Below the pieces are notes generated by a model that saw nothing but the letters and a program-made list of their open reading frames with translations, searched no databases and was not told the origin of the DNA. From Locusta migratoria (Eukaryota > Arthropoda > Insecta > Orthoptera > Acrididae): a stretch of DNA of 64,000 bases. Shown here one piece after another: positions 54,541-64,000 of this stretch. Both the position numbers and the translations under genes were made by a program. Position 1 is the first letter of the stretch. Each line of letters opens with the position of its first letter. The stretch is taken from assembly GCA_026315105.1 (NCBI GenBank), contig CM048745.1, forward strand, positions 153,285,323-153,349,322, read 5' to 3'.

Positions 54541-55126
54541 TGCAGCAATATTTCTTTCTTATAAACACTGTACATAACTTCTTTCCGATCCTTTGAAGCG
54601 AGAATGAACTTCGTGCTCAGAGCATATGCTTCGTTTATTGATACGGAATTGAGAACTTAGAAAACGTCACTAGACAAACGTCTTTTCTATGACATTATCC
54701 AATTACTTGAACTCGGAAAGTCGAGTTAAACTACTCACAGTAAAGCAAATCGCACCGAAAAAAAGCACACACAACATAAACACGCGATAAACACGATACG
54801 CAACTTTTTTAACGGTAGAACTGAACAAAGCTGGCAACGCGGGAACGTTAACGTCACGGTACGTGATCACTGGAAGTGTTAATCGCGCTGTGATTGGATC
54901 GTTCCTAGCGACTAGCGCCTCGCGCTTCTTGCTCTTCACTTGTTACTTGTAAACGTGAAGTGCAAAGTTTCAGCGGCCCGGGTATACATAGCGACCCAGG
55001 CAGGAATGCAGCCACTTAACGACTGAAATAAGCCATCACTTCCACACATGACACCAAAGCACATCTAGTCTACTAAACAGTACGTGGTTAAAGAAATGCC
55101 ATTCAACTATGTTCACAAATTCCATA

Positions 55127-55222
55127 ATGCCAATATATAGAGATAACTCTAAACTTAAACGCGAGAAATTATCCGCAAATTGTTTCTTTTGGTTTGCGTG
55201 ATATCGTTAGCGGCTCAAGCAG
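55127..55222. mobile_element. Fragment of the THAP-family element
   Basis: About 95 bp nearly identical to 55793-55888 of the neighbouring full element (AATTCCATAATGCCAA...GCTCAAGCAGCAAG). It lies 60 bp left of that element and outside its duplication, so it is a separate remnant. Confidence 0.8.
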
Positions 55223-55281
55223 CAAGTGCGTAAGTAAATAAGTCTCTTAAAACAGTTTCTATGACTGTCGAATGTTAACAG

Positions 55282-56048
55282 TAGTCTTGTGCAGTTCGCG
55301 AACTAGTTCGGAAGAGCGCTCCCAAAGGCGAACTAGTTCGCAGATCCCTCTCCTCTTAGTTCGTTCGCTCTTTTTCGGAAGACTCACGGGTAACAGCGAG
55401 AGGACGCGAGAGCGCGCAGAATCGCGTCATTCCCTTCTGCCAGTTGCCGTCATTTCGAGCTGACATGCAGCTCAGCTGTAGTTTTAGTAGCGGTAGCAAA
55501 AGCCAAAACGAGCGGACGAACTAAAAAGAGCCATCTACCTAGCGGCCGACCTGCGAACGAAAAGGAGAGCTACCGGTCGCGAACTAAAAGATGCGCGATA
55601 GGACGCGAACTAAAAGATGCGCGATAGGTCGCGAACTAAAGTATGCGCGATAGGTCGCGAACAGAATTAAAAATCGCGTGTTTGCCTTCTGCTGATGAAA
55701 GCCATTTCGAGGTTAGCGTCTGCCTGCTAGATTACATAGTTCAGTGCTACAAAATTACTGCTTTGAAGTATTCTGCAATATCTGACTAATAAATTCCATA
55801 ATGCCAAGATATAGAGATAACTCTAAACTAAAACGCGAGAAATTATCCACAAACTGTTTCTTTTGGTTTGTGTGATATCGTTAGCGGCTCAAGCAGCAAG
55901 CGCATGAAGCAGCTAGGTGGGGGAACTTCTCCCTCCACCTGCATGCGCAGACAACGCCGCTCAGCCGTCACTGGGAGCGGACTAACTAAAAGAACGAACT
56001 AGTTCGCGGCAGAACGCTCCCGATGGCGAACTATTATGCGCAAGTCTA
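55282..56048. mobile_element. 767-bp non-autonomous THAP-family element
   Basis: Ends TAGTCTTGTGCAGTTCGCG and (complement of) TAGACTTGCGCATAATAGTT. 8-bp duplication GTTAACAG / GTTAACAC (55274-55281, 56049-56056). Both termini and the interior match the two flanks of the 18976-27278 element in reverse orientation. A tidy array of three 26-bp units GCGAACTAAAAGATGCGCGA+6 lies at 55579-55656. No ORF. Confidence 0.92.
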
Positions 56049-56126
56049 GTTAACACCATATTTTACTATGTTCTGGTAATTTCGACTGTTGGCAGTTGAT
56101 AAGAAAGAGAGATACTCCATGTTAGG

Positions 56127-56595
56127 TGTGGTGTCGCACAAGTACAAAGTGCGCGCCACCTACTTTCGCCGCGCGCCGCCATGCACGCACGGCGCGGCGT
56201 TCTCACGACGACAGCCACGAGCGCCCTCTGCTGCAACCCCGCTCGTGGCCACCACGGAAAGACACCGGTCACTTCGGACTGAGATAGCAACGAGTTAGGA
56301 CCTTCGTAATTCAGATAGGCACCAGTGAAGACTTTGCTATTGTACAGGCACTAGGCAGGCCTCTAACAACTATGTATCAACATTCTGCAGTACTATGTAA
56401 ATGTTAAGTATTGTTACATTCTGTGCAATATATATCTCTTTCTAATTTACTCTAGTGTTTATAGTTTCTGGCTGCTCCCCTCCGTACCTGCACCAGCGTG
56501 CTATTTTCGTTCCTGTGTCGGTCTCATTCCACTCGGCCACCGACACCTACGACGAGGCTGGGACACAAAAGCGGCGACGAAGTTGGGACACAAAA
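56127..56595 (+). repeat. 5' LTR of Gypsy element 2
   Basis: TGTGGTGTCGCAC ... GGGACACAAAA. Differs from the 3' LTR at AATTCAG/AATGAG and GCTATTTT/GCTTTTTT. A solo copy of the family is at 47049-47485. Confidence 0.95.
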
Positions 56596-56596
56596 G

Positions 56597-56615
56597 TGGC
56601 GACGAGGAGTGATAG
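56597..56615 (+). promoter_or_regulatory. Primer-binding site of Gypsy element 2
   Basis: TGGCGACGAGGAGTGATAG, one base after the LTR end; the TGG start fits the CCA end of a priming tRNA. Which tRNA is unknown. Confidence 0.7.
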
Positions 56616-56827
56616 AACCTTGGACCAGCCCGCTTGCAGCAGCCAGACAGCAGCAGTCGGAGCACGCAAAAATTGCTCCCGCCCACCCACCCTTATTATA
56701 AGATTTTTGGGGGAACATATTCTGTTACGTATTTTGTGGACTTTTTTGTTGCAGAGCGAGTCCTCTTTCATATTGCATTTGTGTTTTGTTATAAGTTACT
56801 TGTATACGCGGCGCCTAATCGGTCAGC

Positions 56828-59659
56828 ATGGCCACTACCCCGAACCCAAACTTAATGGAAATTATTCAGTTACAGACGGCGCAAATAACACAACTTCTCC
56901 AGGCGGTGGCACAGTTGACAACTCAACAACAGCCGTCGCATCAGCAGCCCACACCTGTCGCCGCACCGCTTCCGACGTTCCGCCAGTACAACGAACGTGA
57001 GGAAGAATGGAGCGACTATTTCGAACAGTTTCAAGAACTCGTCGCGGCTCATCAAATTACAGGTCAGAAAGTGAAGCATCTGCTATTATCTGTGGTGGGC
57101 CCCAAAACCTTCGTATTACTGCAGAAACTATTCCCGCAAGCATCTCCTCGTGATGTAGACTTTGATCAAATAGTAGAGGCACTAAATGCTCATTATGAGA
57201 GAAAAGTTCTTGTAGCCGCTGCACGATACCGATTTTTCAGACTTAAAAAATTACCGCAGCAGTCACACCAAGAGTGGCTTACGGAATTGAAGGGCTTAAC
57301 CCGCCAATGTAAATTTACTTGCTCTTGTGGACTTTCGTATAGTGACGTGATGTTGAGGGATGCGATTACGCAGAATATTCAGGACCCCAGAATTAGAGCA
57401 GCAATTCTAAAACAGTCCGACCCCTCATTAGACAGTGTACTGCAGCTTATAGAAGCGCATGATACTTTTGACTTAGCAGATGTAGAAATGCAAAGGAACA
57501 GTGTTAATTCAGTGCGCCGTAACGGACGCTTTCCTAGCTGTAGTTCTCAGTGTAGCACTAGTGATTCTTACAATAGTACAGGCCGTGCTGAACAGACAGT
57601 GAACAGTAGCCAGTGTAAAAGTGCGACGCAAAGGTCGCCCCGTAGTGTTAGACACATTAATTTGCATAACGGGCGCCAACGCTCATTTCAGAAAAATGTT
57701 CGTAAGTCTTGCCCCCGGTGTGTGTCTCGCCACAAGCGTGCTCATTGCCCTAGTCGCAACGCAACCTGTTATCAATGTGGCAAATCGGGACATGTGCAGT
57801 CTGTGTGTATGCAAATTAAAAACTCAAAGAACAGTAACGTTAGAAACAGGGCTTCGCAGAGTGCGAGAACGGTTCATTCTGTGAATGTTGTACGGGCTGT
57901 GGAATTGAACAGTGCTTTCCTTGGATCTCAATTGCAAGAAAGTAGTTCTGCGTCTATGGCAAAACTATATAGTGCACCACGTAGCAAGCGCCGACGAGCG
58001 CGTAAATCTGTGCAACGGAAAAGGTTTCGGGACAAGCAAAATGACTATGAACAGGGCATTCCTGTAGTGAAAATAGTGCCTTCTGCAACTTCTTATTGTA
58101 AACGTGCCCAGTACTGTGTAGATAGTGCCAGTAGACTTGTTGTAGATACTGAAAGTAATTTTAGTGCAGTAGCCTCGCATTGCGCGGACGCCGATCCGGC
58201 GGTAGTGCCATCTAGTGACAGTGTTGTTAATCCCCTGCGTGCCGAGTCTGCGCCGCTTCCTTCACTACGCGGCCCGCGCATACGCAGCAAACAAACCGTA
58301 GCAGACGTTGCCCACATTCGCGCACCTGTCGTGCGCCAGAAGCACAAACTTTTTGTAAATCTCTCCATAGAAAATAAGACTGTGCAATTTCAGCTTGATA
58401 CTGGTTCCGCTGTTACATTAATTAATAAAGACACTTATGAACTTCTGGGTTCGCCAAAATTGTCGCCGTCACAGCAAGTGCTAACAGCTTATACAGGTCA
58501 AAATATTCCCGTGCTAGGAACGTGTAGCCTGCCTGCCTCTTTCCAAGGTATAACAAAAACAGTTGCTTTTGTAGTTCTTCAGGCCAAATCGACACAGAAC
58601 ATTTTTGGACTAGATGCTTTTGACTTGTTTGGTTTATCAATTCAAAGAGATGTGCTTCAAATTTCGTCAATAGTGCCTCAGGATAAAATCAATGCATTGT
58701 GTGACAAATATAGTGACTTGTTTTCGCCGGAACTAGGTTGTGCAAAAGACTTCGTGGCACATGTAACTTTAAAAGAATCTGCAGTTCCAAAATTTCGTAA
58801 AGCTAGACCAGTGCCTATCGCCTTGCGTGATACAGTTGCCGAAGAACTTAAACGTTGGCAAGATAGTGGGGTGATTTCTCCTGTTTCTGCGAGTCAGTGG
58901 GCCTCGCCTTTAGTAATTATACCCAAGCCGTCAGGAAAACTTCGTCTCTGTGCGGACTTTAAATCAACAGTGAACAGTCAAACAATTGTAGACACTTATC
59001 CCCTGCCCAGACCTGACGAACTAATGGACAAATTAGGACAGTCTCGTTTCTTTTCTAAGATTGATTTAGCAGAGGCATACTTACAAATTCCGCTTGATGA
59101 CGGGTCAAAAAAATTTTTCGTCATTAATACTCACATGGGCCTTTTTCAATTTCAACGCCTACCCTTTGGCAGTTCTTCCGCCCCCGCTATTTTTCAGCGT
59201 TTTTTGGAACAGCTGACAGTTTCTGTACCGTGTTGTTCGAACTATTTAGATGATATTGTGGTATCCGGACGTACAGTTGAAGAACATTTAGCAAACCTGG
59301 AGGGCCTTTTCAAAGTGTTGACTGCATCAGGTCTACGTTGTAATAAAGCAAAGTGTTCGTTTTTTCAAACTGAAATAGAGTACCTAGGCCATGTGATTAA
59401 TGCCCAAGGAATCCATCCCTTACAGTCACATCTTCGAGCAATCAAAGACTTGCCTCCTCCTAAGAATGTGCACGAATTGCAAGCAGTAATGGGGAAGCTG
59501 AACTATTATTTCAGATTTATTCCCAATGCCTCTCAGATTGCAGCTCCACTGCATCACTTACGTAGGAAGAATGTTCCTTTTGTGTGGTGTAAAGATTGCC
59601 AAGTTGCCTTTACCAACTTAAAGTGTGCACTACTCAGTGATGCATTTGATTCCCTTTGA
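56828..59659 (+). CDS. Gypsy element 2 gag-protease-RT polyprotein, C-truncated
   Basis: 943 residues. Gag-like helical region (LPTFRQYNEREEEWSDYFEQ onward, about 48-230), a CPRC/CYQCGKSGHVQSVC zinc knuckle (about 296-327), a linker rich in Ser/Arg, aspartic protease with LDTGSA (D524) and later IFGLDAF, then RT with ASPLVIIPKPSGKLRLCADF, YLDDIVVSG (Y806) and the connection LQAVMGKLNYYFRFIPNASQ. It stops at AFTNLKCALLSDAF, where RNase H should begin. The frame is fully open and starts at a good ATG, giving an unusually intact element copy. As it stands it would make gag, protease and RT but no RNase H or integrase in the same chain. Confidence 0.93.
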   Translation: MATTPNPNLMEIIQLQTAQITQLLQAVAQLTTQQQPSHQQPTPVAAPLPTFRQYNEREEEWSDYFEQFQELVAAHQITGQKVKHLLLSVVGPKTFVLLQKLFPQASPRDVDFDQIVEALNAHYERKVLVAAARYRFFRLKKLPQQSHQEWLTELKGLTRQCKFTCSCGLSYSDVMLRDAITQNIQDPRIRAAILKQSDPSLDSVLQLIEAHDTFDLADVEMQRNSVNSVRRNGRFPSCSSQCSTSDSYNSTGRAEQTVNSSQCKSATQRSPRSVRHINLHNGRQRSFQKNVRKSCPRCVSRHKRAHCPSRNATCYQCGKSGHVQSVCMQIKNSKNSNVRNRASQSARTVHSVNVVRAVELNSAFLGSQLQESSSASMAKLYSAPRSKRRRARKSVQRKRFRDKQNDYEQGIPVVKIVPSATSYCKRAQYCVDSASRLVVDTESNFSAVASHCADADPAVVPSSDSVVNPLRAESAPLPSLRGPRIRSKQTVADVAHIRAPVVRQKHKLFVNLSIENKTVQFQLDTGSAVTLINKDTYELLGSPKLSPSQQVLTAYTGQNIPVLGTCSLPASFQGITKTVAFVVLQAKSTQNIFGLDAFDLFGLSIQRDVLQISSIVPQDKINALCDKYSDLFSPELGCAKDFVAHVTLKESAVPKFRKARPVPIALRDTVAEELKRWQDSGVISPVSASQWASPLVIIPKPSGKLRLCADFKSTVNSQTIVDTYPLPRPDELMDKLGQSRFFSKIDLAEAYLQIPLDDGSKKFFVINTHMGLFQFQRLPFGSSSAPAIFQRFLEQLTVSVPCCSNYLDDIVVSGRTVEEHLANLEGLFKVLTASGLRCNKAKCSFFQTEIEYLGHVINAQGIHPLQSHLRAIKDLPPPKNVHELQAVMGKLNYYFRFIPNASQIAAPLHHLRRKNVPFVWCKDCQVAFTNLKCALLSDAFDSL

Positions 59660-61323
59660 ACTCTCGTCGGGTTGCACAGGAAACAGCTACGGATGCAGAC
59701 CTAAGTGGGGTAGCACATTTTGTTCGCTCAGGGTGGCCTGCCAGAGCCAAAGACATTGATCGGCCTCTGGTTCGACGTTATTTTGCACAACGCCATGCAT
59801 TATCTTTACGTCAGGGTGTACTGTTGTTGCATACCGACAACGACCAAGCAAGAGTGATTGTCCCTCGTTCCCTGCAACGAGAAGTGTTACGCCTCCTGCA
59901 TCAAGGACATTGGGGCATTGTTAGGACAAAGCAACTGGCCAGACGACATTGTACCTGGGTTGGTATGGACGCTCAGATAGAGAGCATGACATCACAGTGT
60001 ACAGTTTGTGCGGAGCATCAGGCGGCTCCTCCGCAACGTTTCTCAGACTGGCCACGCCCCAAGGGACCATGGCAACGTTTACATATTGACTTTGCCGGAC
60101 CTTTCTGGAATACGCGCTGGTTAATTGTTGTAGACGCTTTCAGCAAGTTTCCTTTTGTGATTGCCATGAACTCAACGACAGCTTCTAGTACAATCAGTGC
60201 CTTAACATCAGTGTTTTGCATCGAAGGCTTGCCTGAAACTATCGTCAGTGACAATGGACCTCAGTTTGTTAGTGCGGAATTTCAACAGTTTCGTCGTGTG
60301 AATGGCATTCAGCATATTACCACTGCACCTTTTCACCCTCAGTCCATTGGTGAAGCAGAACGTTTCGTTCGAACATTCAAGTCTCACATGGAGAAGATGA
60401 AAGGTCAGCACTCCAGGCAGCAAGCTCTTCAAATTTTCCTGTCTACGTATCGGTGCATGCCACGTGACGGCCCGTCTCCTGCCGAGCTGCTACACGGCCG
60501 CCGTCACCGCACTCTCCTTCACCTGCTGCAGCCTCCCACGCACCGAGTCGGTTCGTATGGCGCTACGCGTTTTCAGGTTTCCACGCCGGTGCTGTACAGG
60601 GTGTTTGCTGGTAACAAGAAGAAACTATGGATGCCGGGCATCATTCAGCGCGTGCTCGGTCGCAATATGTATGTTGTCCGTTCTTCCACAGGGTCGGAGC
60701 TGCGGCGCCACGCAAACCAATTGCGTCTGCATAGGCCGCGCGATCCTGTCTCCGGTTTCTTGATTCCAGACCCAGTTCACCGCCAGGGAGCACAACCACA
60801 TCGTTCGTCCCCGGACTACGAGATCGTCCCGATGGAGATCGACGCGACGCCGCCGCTGTCGCCGCCGCAGATGACAGCGTCACCGAGAGGGACTCCGGGA
60901 CCGTGCGTGCCGCCGCCGCCTGGGCCACGCACCTCAGAAGAAGATGACCTGCTCCCTCTGGGCGGGGGGGTGCGCCCTTCCCCAGGTTTCGGTGGGTTCC
61001 CTGGAGGATCGCAAGGCGGATGCCGGGGCGCGGACGGCGTCTCCATCCCAGCCTCAGCTACGACGCCCGTCCCACCAGTAACGCCCCCGCCCAGGCCCTC
61101 CTCCCAGTGCCATCGCCGTGGCCCTCAGCCCTATGCCACGACGGCGCGGCGGTTTGGGGGGGAGGGGTGTGGTGTCGCACAAGTACAAAGTGCGCGCCAC
61201 CTACTTTCGCCGCGCGCCGCCATGCACGCACGGCGCGGCGTTCTCACGACGACAGCCACGAGCGCCCTCTGCTGCAACCCCGCTCGTGGCCACCACGGAA
61301 AGACACCGGTCACTTCGGACTGA
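59656..61323 (+). CDS. Gypsy element 2 integrase frame
   Basis: About 555 codons without an obvious own ATG start (first codon TTG; it is the continuation of pol in another frame). It has an H-H-C-C zinc module (H82, H85, C115, C118), the DD35E core (D145 in HIDFAGPF, D199 in VSDNGPQF, E235 in GEAERFV), a GPF/chromodomain-like C-terminal segment and a Pro-rich tail (to about 61150) that runs on into the 3' LTR. Separated from the RT frame by the RNase H deletion near 59650. All catalytic residues are present. Confidence 0.92.
   Translation: MNSRRVAQETATDADLSGVAHFVRSGWPARAKDIDRPLVRRYFAQRHALSLRQGVLLLHTDNDQARVIVPRSLQREVLRLLHQGHWGIVRTKQLARRHCTWVGMDAQIESMTSQCTVCAEHQAAPPQRFSDWPRPKGPWQRLHIDFAGPFWNTRWLIVVDAFSKFPFVIAMNSTTASSTISALTSVFCIEGLPETIVSDNGPQFVSAEFQQFRRVNGIQHITTAPFHPQSIGEAERFVRTFKSHMEKMKGQHSRQQALQIFLSTYRCMPRDGPSPAELLHGRRHRTLLHLLQPPTHRVGSYGATRFQVSTPVLYRVFAGNKKKLWMPGIIQRVLGRNMYVVRSSTGSELRRHANQLRLHRPRDPVSGFLIPDPVHRQGAQPHRSSPDYEIVPMEIDATPPLSPPQMTASPRGTPGPCVPPPPGPRTSEEDDLLPLGGGVRPSPGFGGFPGGSQGGCRGADGVSIPASATTPVPPVTPPPRPSSQCHRRGPQPYATTARRFGGEGCGVAQVQSARHLLSPRAAMHARRGVLTTTATSALCCNPARGHHGKTPVTSD
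61151..61167 (+). promoter_or_regulatory. Polypurine tract of Gypsy element 2
   Basis: GGTTTGGGGGGGAGGGG directly before the 3' LTR, the expected plus-strand primer. Confidence 0.85.
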
Positions 61324-61635
61324 GATAGCAACGAGTTAGGACCTTCGTAATGAGATAGGCACCAGTGAAGACTTTGCTATTGTACAGGCACTAGGCAGGC
61401 CTCTAACAACTATGTATCAACATTCTGCAGTACTATGTAAATGTTAAGTATTGTTACATTCTGTGCAATATATATCTCTTTCTAATTTACTCTAGTGTTT
61501 ATAGTTTCTGGCTGCTCCCCTCCGTACCTGCACCAGCGTGCTTTTTTCGTTCCTGTGTCGGTCTCATTCCACTCGGCCACCGACACCTACGACGAGGCTG
61601 GGACACAAAAGCGGCGACGAAGTTGGGACACAAAA
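61168..61635 (+). repeat. 3' LTR of Gypsy element 2
   Basis: 468 bp, followed by TTAGG. See the 5' LTR for differences. Confidence 0.95.
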
Positions 61636-61640
61636 TTAGG

Positions 61641-64000
61641 TATCTCAAGGAAAATAATGCTATTTCAGAATTTTCTGTCTCAATATCCATCGCCGAAATT
61701 AGTACAATATTTTAGCTTTCCGCCCAGATATAATGCATTTTAAGTGTGCTGTCGATCTTATAACTCTTTCCTACACTGGGATATACCATAAACGTCTTTC
61801 TGTAGAAACTTTTAGGGACAGCGTATCAGAGAAAATCTCTAGTGAAATGGCAGAAGCAGACTCAAAATAGGTAACGTCACATCCCGTAACCACTTGTAGG
61901 ATTGTGAATAGCCAATAATACACAGCCAAGAAGGAGGTGCCATAGCAATATTAAAACATACCTTGTAGCACGACATGTCAAAAACCAGAACCATGAACTA
62001 ACAAAAAGCTATTAAATACTGTTTTAAAAAATTTACCACTCATCGGATACGAACTCGTATCCTTCACATTATGAATTCAGTTCGCAACCACTACACCACG
62101 CGGGAATTGGAGAGGCAGTAGTTCCATTACTGGATTTCATCAATGCCTTTCTTGCTTTATAACAATATTTACTTCGGTTTTTACAGCGAACAGACGAAGA
62201 GGAACAACGAGCCATATCTCTTGATTGCGTAATGATTATGTGAAACATATTATTAACTACACTCAGTAAATCCCTTCAAAACAACATATAATCTTAAACA
62301 TTGCCGCGAAGTTCTAAGCTTATCGTCAAAGACCGACGAACAACACGTATATTTACGTAAATAGAACCGACAAAAGACGTGCAAAAGTGGAGCAGTGCCT
62401 ACCATAATACAATCTGTACGTAACTGCACAGTGCAATCGCTGTCAGAAGCTCCTAAGACACACCACAATACAGAAACGCACACTGTATCTATTCACACAC
62501 ATATAAAGCCCGCCAAATCTGGTAAAAACATGGCGTCCTGGGCTCTCAGCCAATCAGGAGCGGTCTCACGCATGATCACTCTCTCCCTATACAGGCTCTC
62601 TAGTGTGGAGGAACTCGGCGCACGCTAAACAAGTCGACATCGCTGTGAATAAAACAGTATGTATCGCCACAGGACGCCTCAAGCCAACTCCCACAACCAA
62701 AATTTATCCTATCATAAGCATAGCACCACCCGCTGTTTGAAGGAAGGTCTCCACCGAGATAGAAATATCAAAACTAAAGAACGATCCTCGACACCCGATG
62801 CATTTGCACCGCAAACAAGAGGTCCTGTTAAAGACCCACAAGAGTTTCATTGGCACAATTGAAGAGCTCGTTACCAAGCCCAGTGTAAGGCTTATATCTT
62901 TGTGGAAAGAAACGGTGCCACCTCTGTGACAGACCTCCATGAGGAGGGATCTGCAGGATTTGAACTTTCATTTCCAACATGGAAAACATTAAACCGGCTG
63001 CGCACAGGAGTAACTAAAAGCAAATCGAACTATTGAAATGTGGATATAGTGATCATAACAGTTGTGAATGCGGGGCACTAAAGGATTTTTACTTGTCCAA
63101 ATATGTCAATAACATTTACTATGGACTTTATTCTTAAAGTAAACAGCAAAGTAGCTTATGTTCCTGATGACTGTGTAATGTATTTAGCCTGAAAAGTCCA
63201 GTTTGTTTGGATTAATGCAAAGTACGATACCATATTTGGCCGTGGTATTGTAACCTAACATTCCATATTTATATCATATAAGCATTTTATAATACCTCTA
63301 CCTGGTCTTCTGTAACGTGTTGACCATAATGTAATACTTTGCTGACCGTAAAATTAAATAACAACTTTAACTTAACCATTTTAAATAATGTAAACATATA
63401 TTAACACTGCACTAATTGTTATTTACTTACTATCTTTTGTATTGTTTTGTTTTGATACGAATAACTTATTGTTAGAATTGTCATAATTTTGTGTACCTTA
63501 TGTAAAGCAAGATTGATGTATGTTTCATGAACAAATTATTTAATATAAAACATTGTAACTTCTGTGTCCTAGGATGTTCTAGAAAACAATGTAATTGGCA
63601 CGAACTCAGTCAGTCTGAGTGTAGTCATTATATAGTTGTGAATCAGTCTTACTTTTGCCTTAAAGCAGTCATGAGTCAGTAACAAGCAGTCTTAAAGATG
63701 TATCACTTCTGTATATGTGCTTCATCAAGAATGAAAAATAAATGTGTTTAAAGTGAAGTGTGTCACATGTGTAGTTTCTATGACTTATAAAAACCCGACG
63801 TCCTAATATTTTCCTGATAATTTAAAGGCAGGCGAGCAATTAAAACATCTACCACTGAACAACTGGAAAAAAGGTGATGTATTCTGAATAATGGTTTTAG
63901 TATAATATTAGCATTATTATATATAAAAAACTATTATACATGGTGCATTCGGCACGGGAAAAACCTGTCGCTTTTTGGAAACCTACAAATGTGCCAATGT
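61641..64000. other. No confident gene; tRNA-like patch and a short repeat
   Basis: 62041-62105 on minus has GTGGTGTAGTGGTT (A box) and GAGTTCGTATCC (B box), a decayed tRNA-like SINE head. 62505-62600 is a relative of 53470-53570. 63550-63780 has a TATATAG, AATAAA and CTTATAAAAACCC in a layout that could be an old LTR, but no partner or PBS was found. Open frames near 62700-62940 have no signature. Confidence 0.45.

Larger units (their letters stand above)
53586..54982 (-). mobile_element. TIR element with mariner/IS630-type transposase relic
   Basis: Terminal repeats of about 31 bp: CCCGGGCCGCTGAAAC at the left and GTTTCAGCGGCCCGGG at the right, with TA (inside TATA) on both sides, as for the Tc1/mariner superfamily. 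1,397 bp including a SINE. The minus strand carries the transposase C-terminal relic at 54148-54540; the N-terminal half is unrecognisable. Confidence 0.88.
56127..61635 (+). mobile_element. Ty3/Gypsy LTR element 2, young but lacking RNase H
   Basis: Two 468-469-bp LTRs (56127-56595, 61168-61635) differ at about three positions. 5-bp duplication TTAGG at 56122-56126 and 61636-61640. PBS-like TGGCGACGAGGAGTGATAG at 56597, purine tract at 61151-61167. gag, protease, RT and integrase are open, but the RNase H region is deleted at about 59640-59660 and the frame changes there. No env-like frame. Near-identical LTRs mean recent insertion. Confidence 0.95.

Noticed and set aside
61020..61339. Alternative frames at the end of Gypsy element 2
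   Set aside because: They run across the purine tract into the 3' LTR and repeat frames seen in the 5' LTR (56089-56298).

Overview
This is a window of a large animal genome, almost certainly an insect and most likely an acridid grasshopper or locust. Evidence: spliced exons with GT-AG borders, a very long transposon-filled intron, no bacterial-style operons, AT-rich intergenic DNA, long microsatellites, and about sixteen copies of short tRNA-derived SINEs whose bodies I associate with Schistocerca (from memory, not checked). Most of the 64 kb is transposable elements in layers, many inserted inside one another. The described start-to-stop frames are mostly broken relics.

Host gene content is small. 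The best-supported host gene is on the minus strand: a signal-peptide exon with a TATA box (15488-15557) and an internal exon (2191-2289). They join in phase and together read as the start of a secreted takeout/juvenile-hormone-binding-family protein. Its first intron is 13.2 kb and holds the LINE, foldback, SINE and chimeric elements between 2.3 and 15.5 kb. Two more possible exons (31212-31293 and 48617-48924) are only suggestive.

Layout. 1-1.3 kb: LINE reverse-transcriptase relic and a compound microsatellite. 2.2-15.6 kb: the takeout-like gene with its intron, including a 676-bp palindromic element (3321), CR1-like LINE pieces (6731-9500), a second foldback (11750), a LINE esterase ORF1 (12370) and a TIR element (13731) that carries a fused Tc1/LINE fragment. 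15.9-17.4 kb: second CR1-like LINE, itself interrupted. 18976-27278: a DNA transposon with 8-bp target duplication and a THAP zinc-finger ORF, split by a full-length 5.85-kb I-like LINE (20170-26017). 28-31 kb: SINEs, TG microsatellites, a dispersed repeat and a LINE relic. 31966-39635: a gutted Ty3/Gypsy element whose 5' LTR carries a hAT-like insertion. 40-42 kb: LINE/Tc1 fusion. 42785-43246: foldback with a Thr(AGU)-like tRNA in each arm. 45792-47813: PIF/Harbinger-like element holding a retroposed repeat, a SINE and a solo Gypsy LTR. 49567-50828: second TAA-flanked TIR element. 51.4 kb: pogo/Psq-type HTH relic. 53586-54982: TIR element with a mariner/IS630-type DDE relic. 55282-56048: short relative of the THAP element. 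56127-61635: young Ty3/Gypsy element with near-identical LTRs but no RNase H. 61.6-64 kb: no confident gene.

Target-site duplications, terminal repeats and one empty site let the order of many insertions be read directly.
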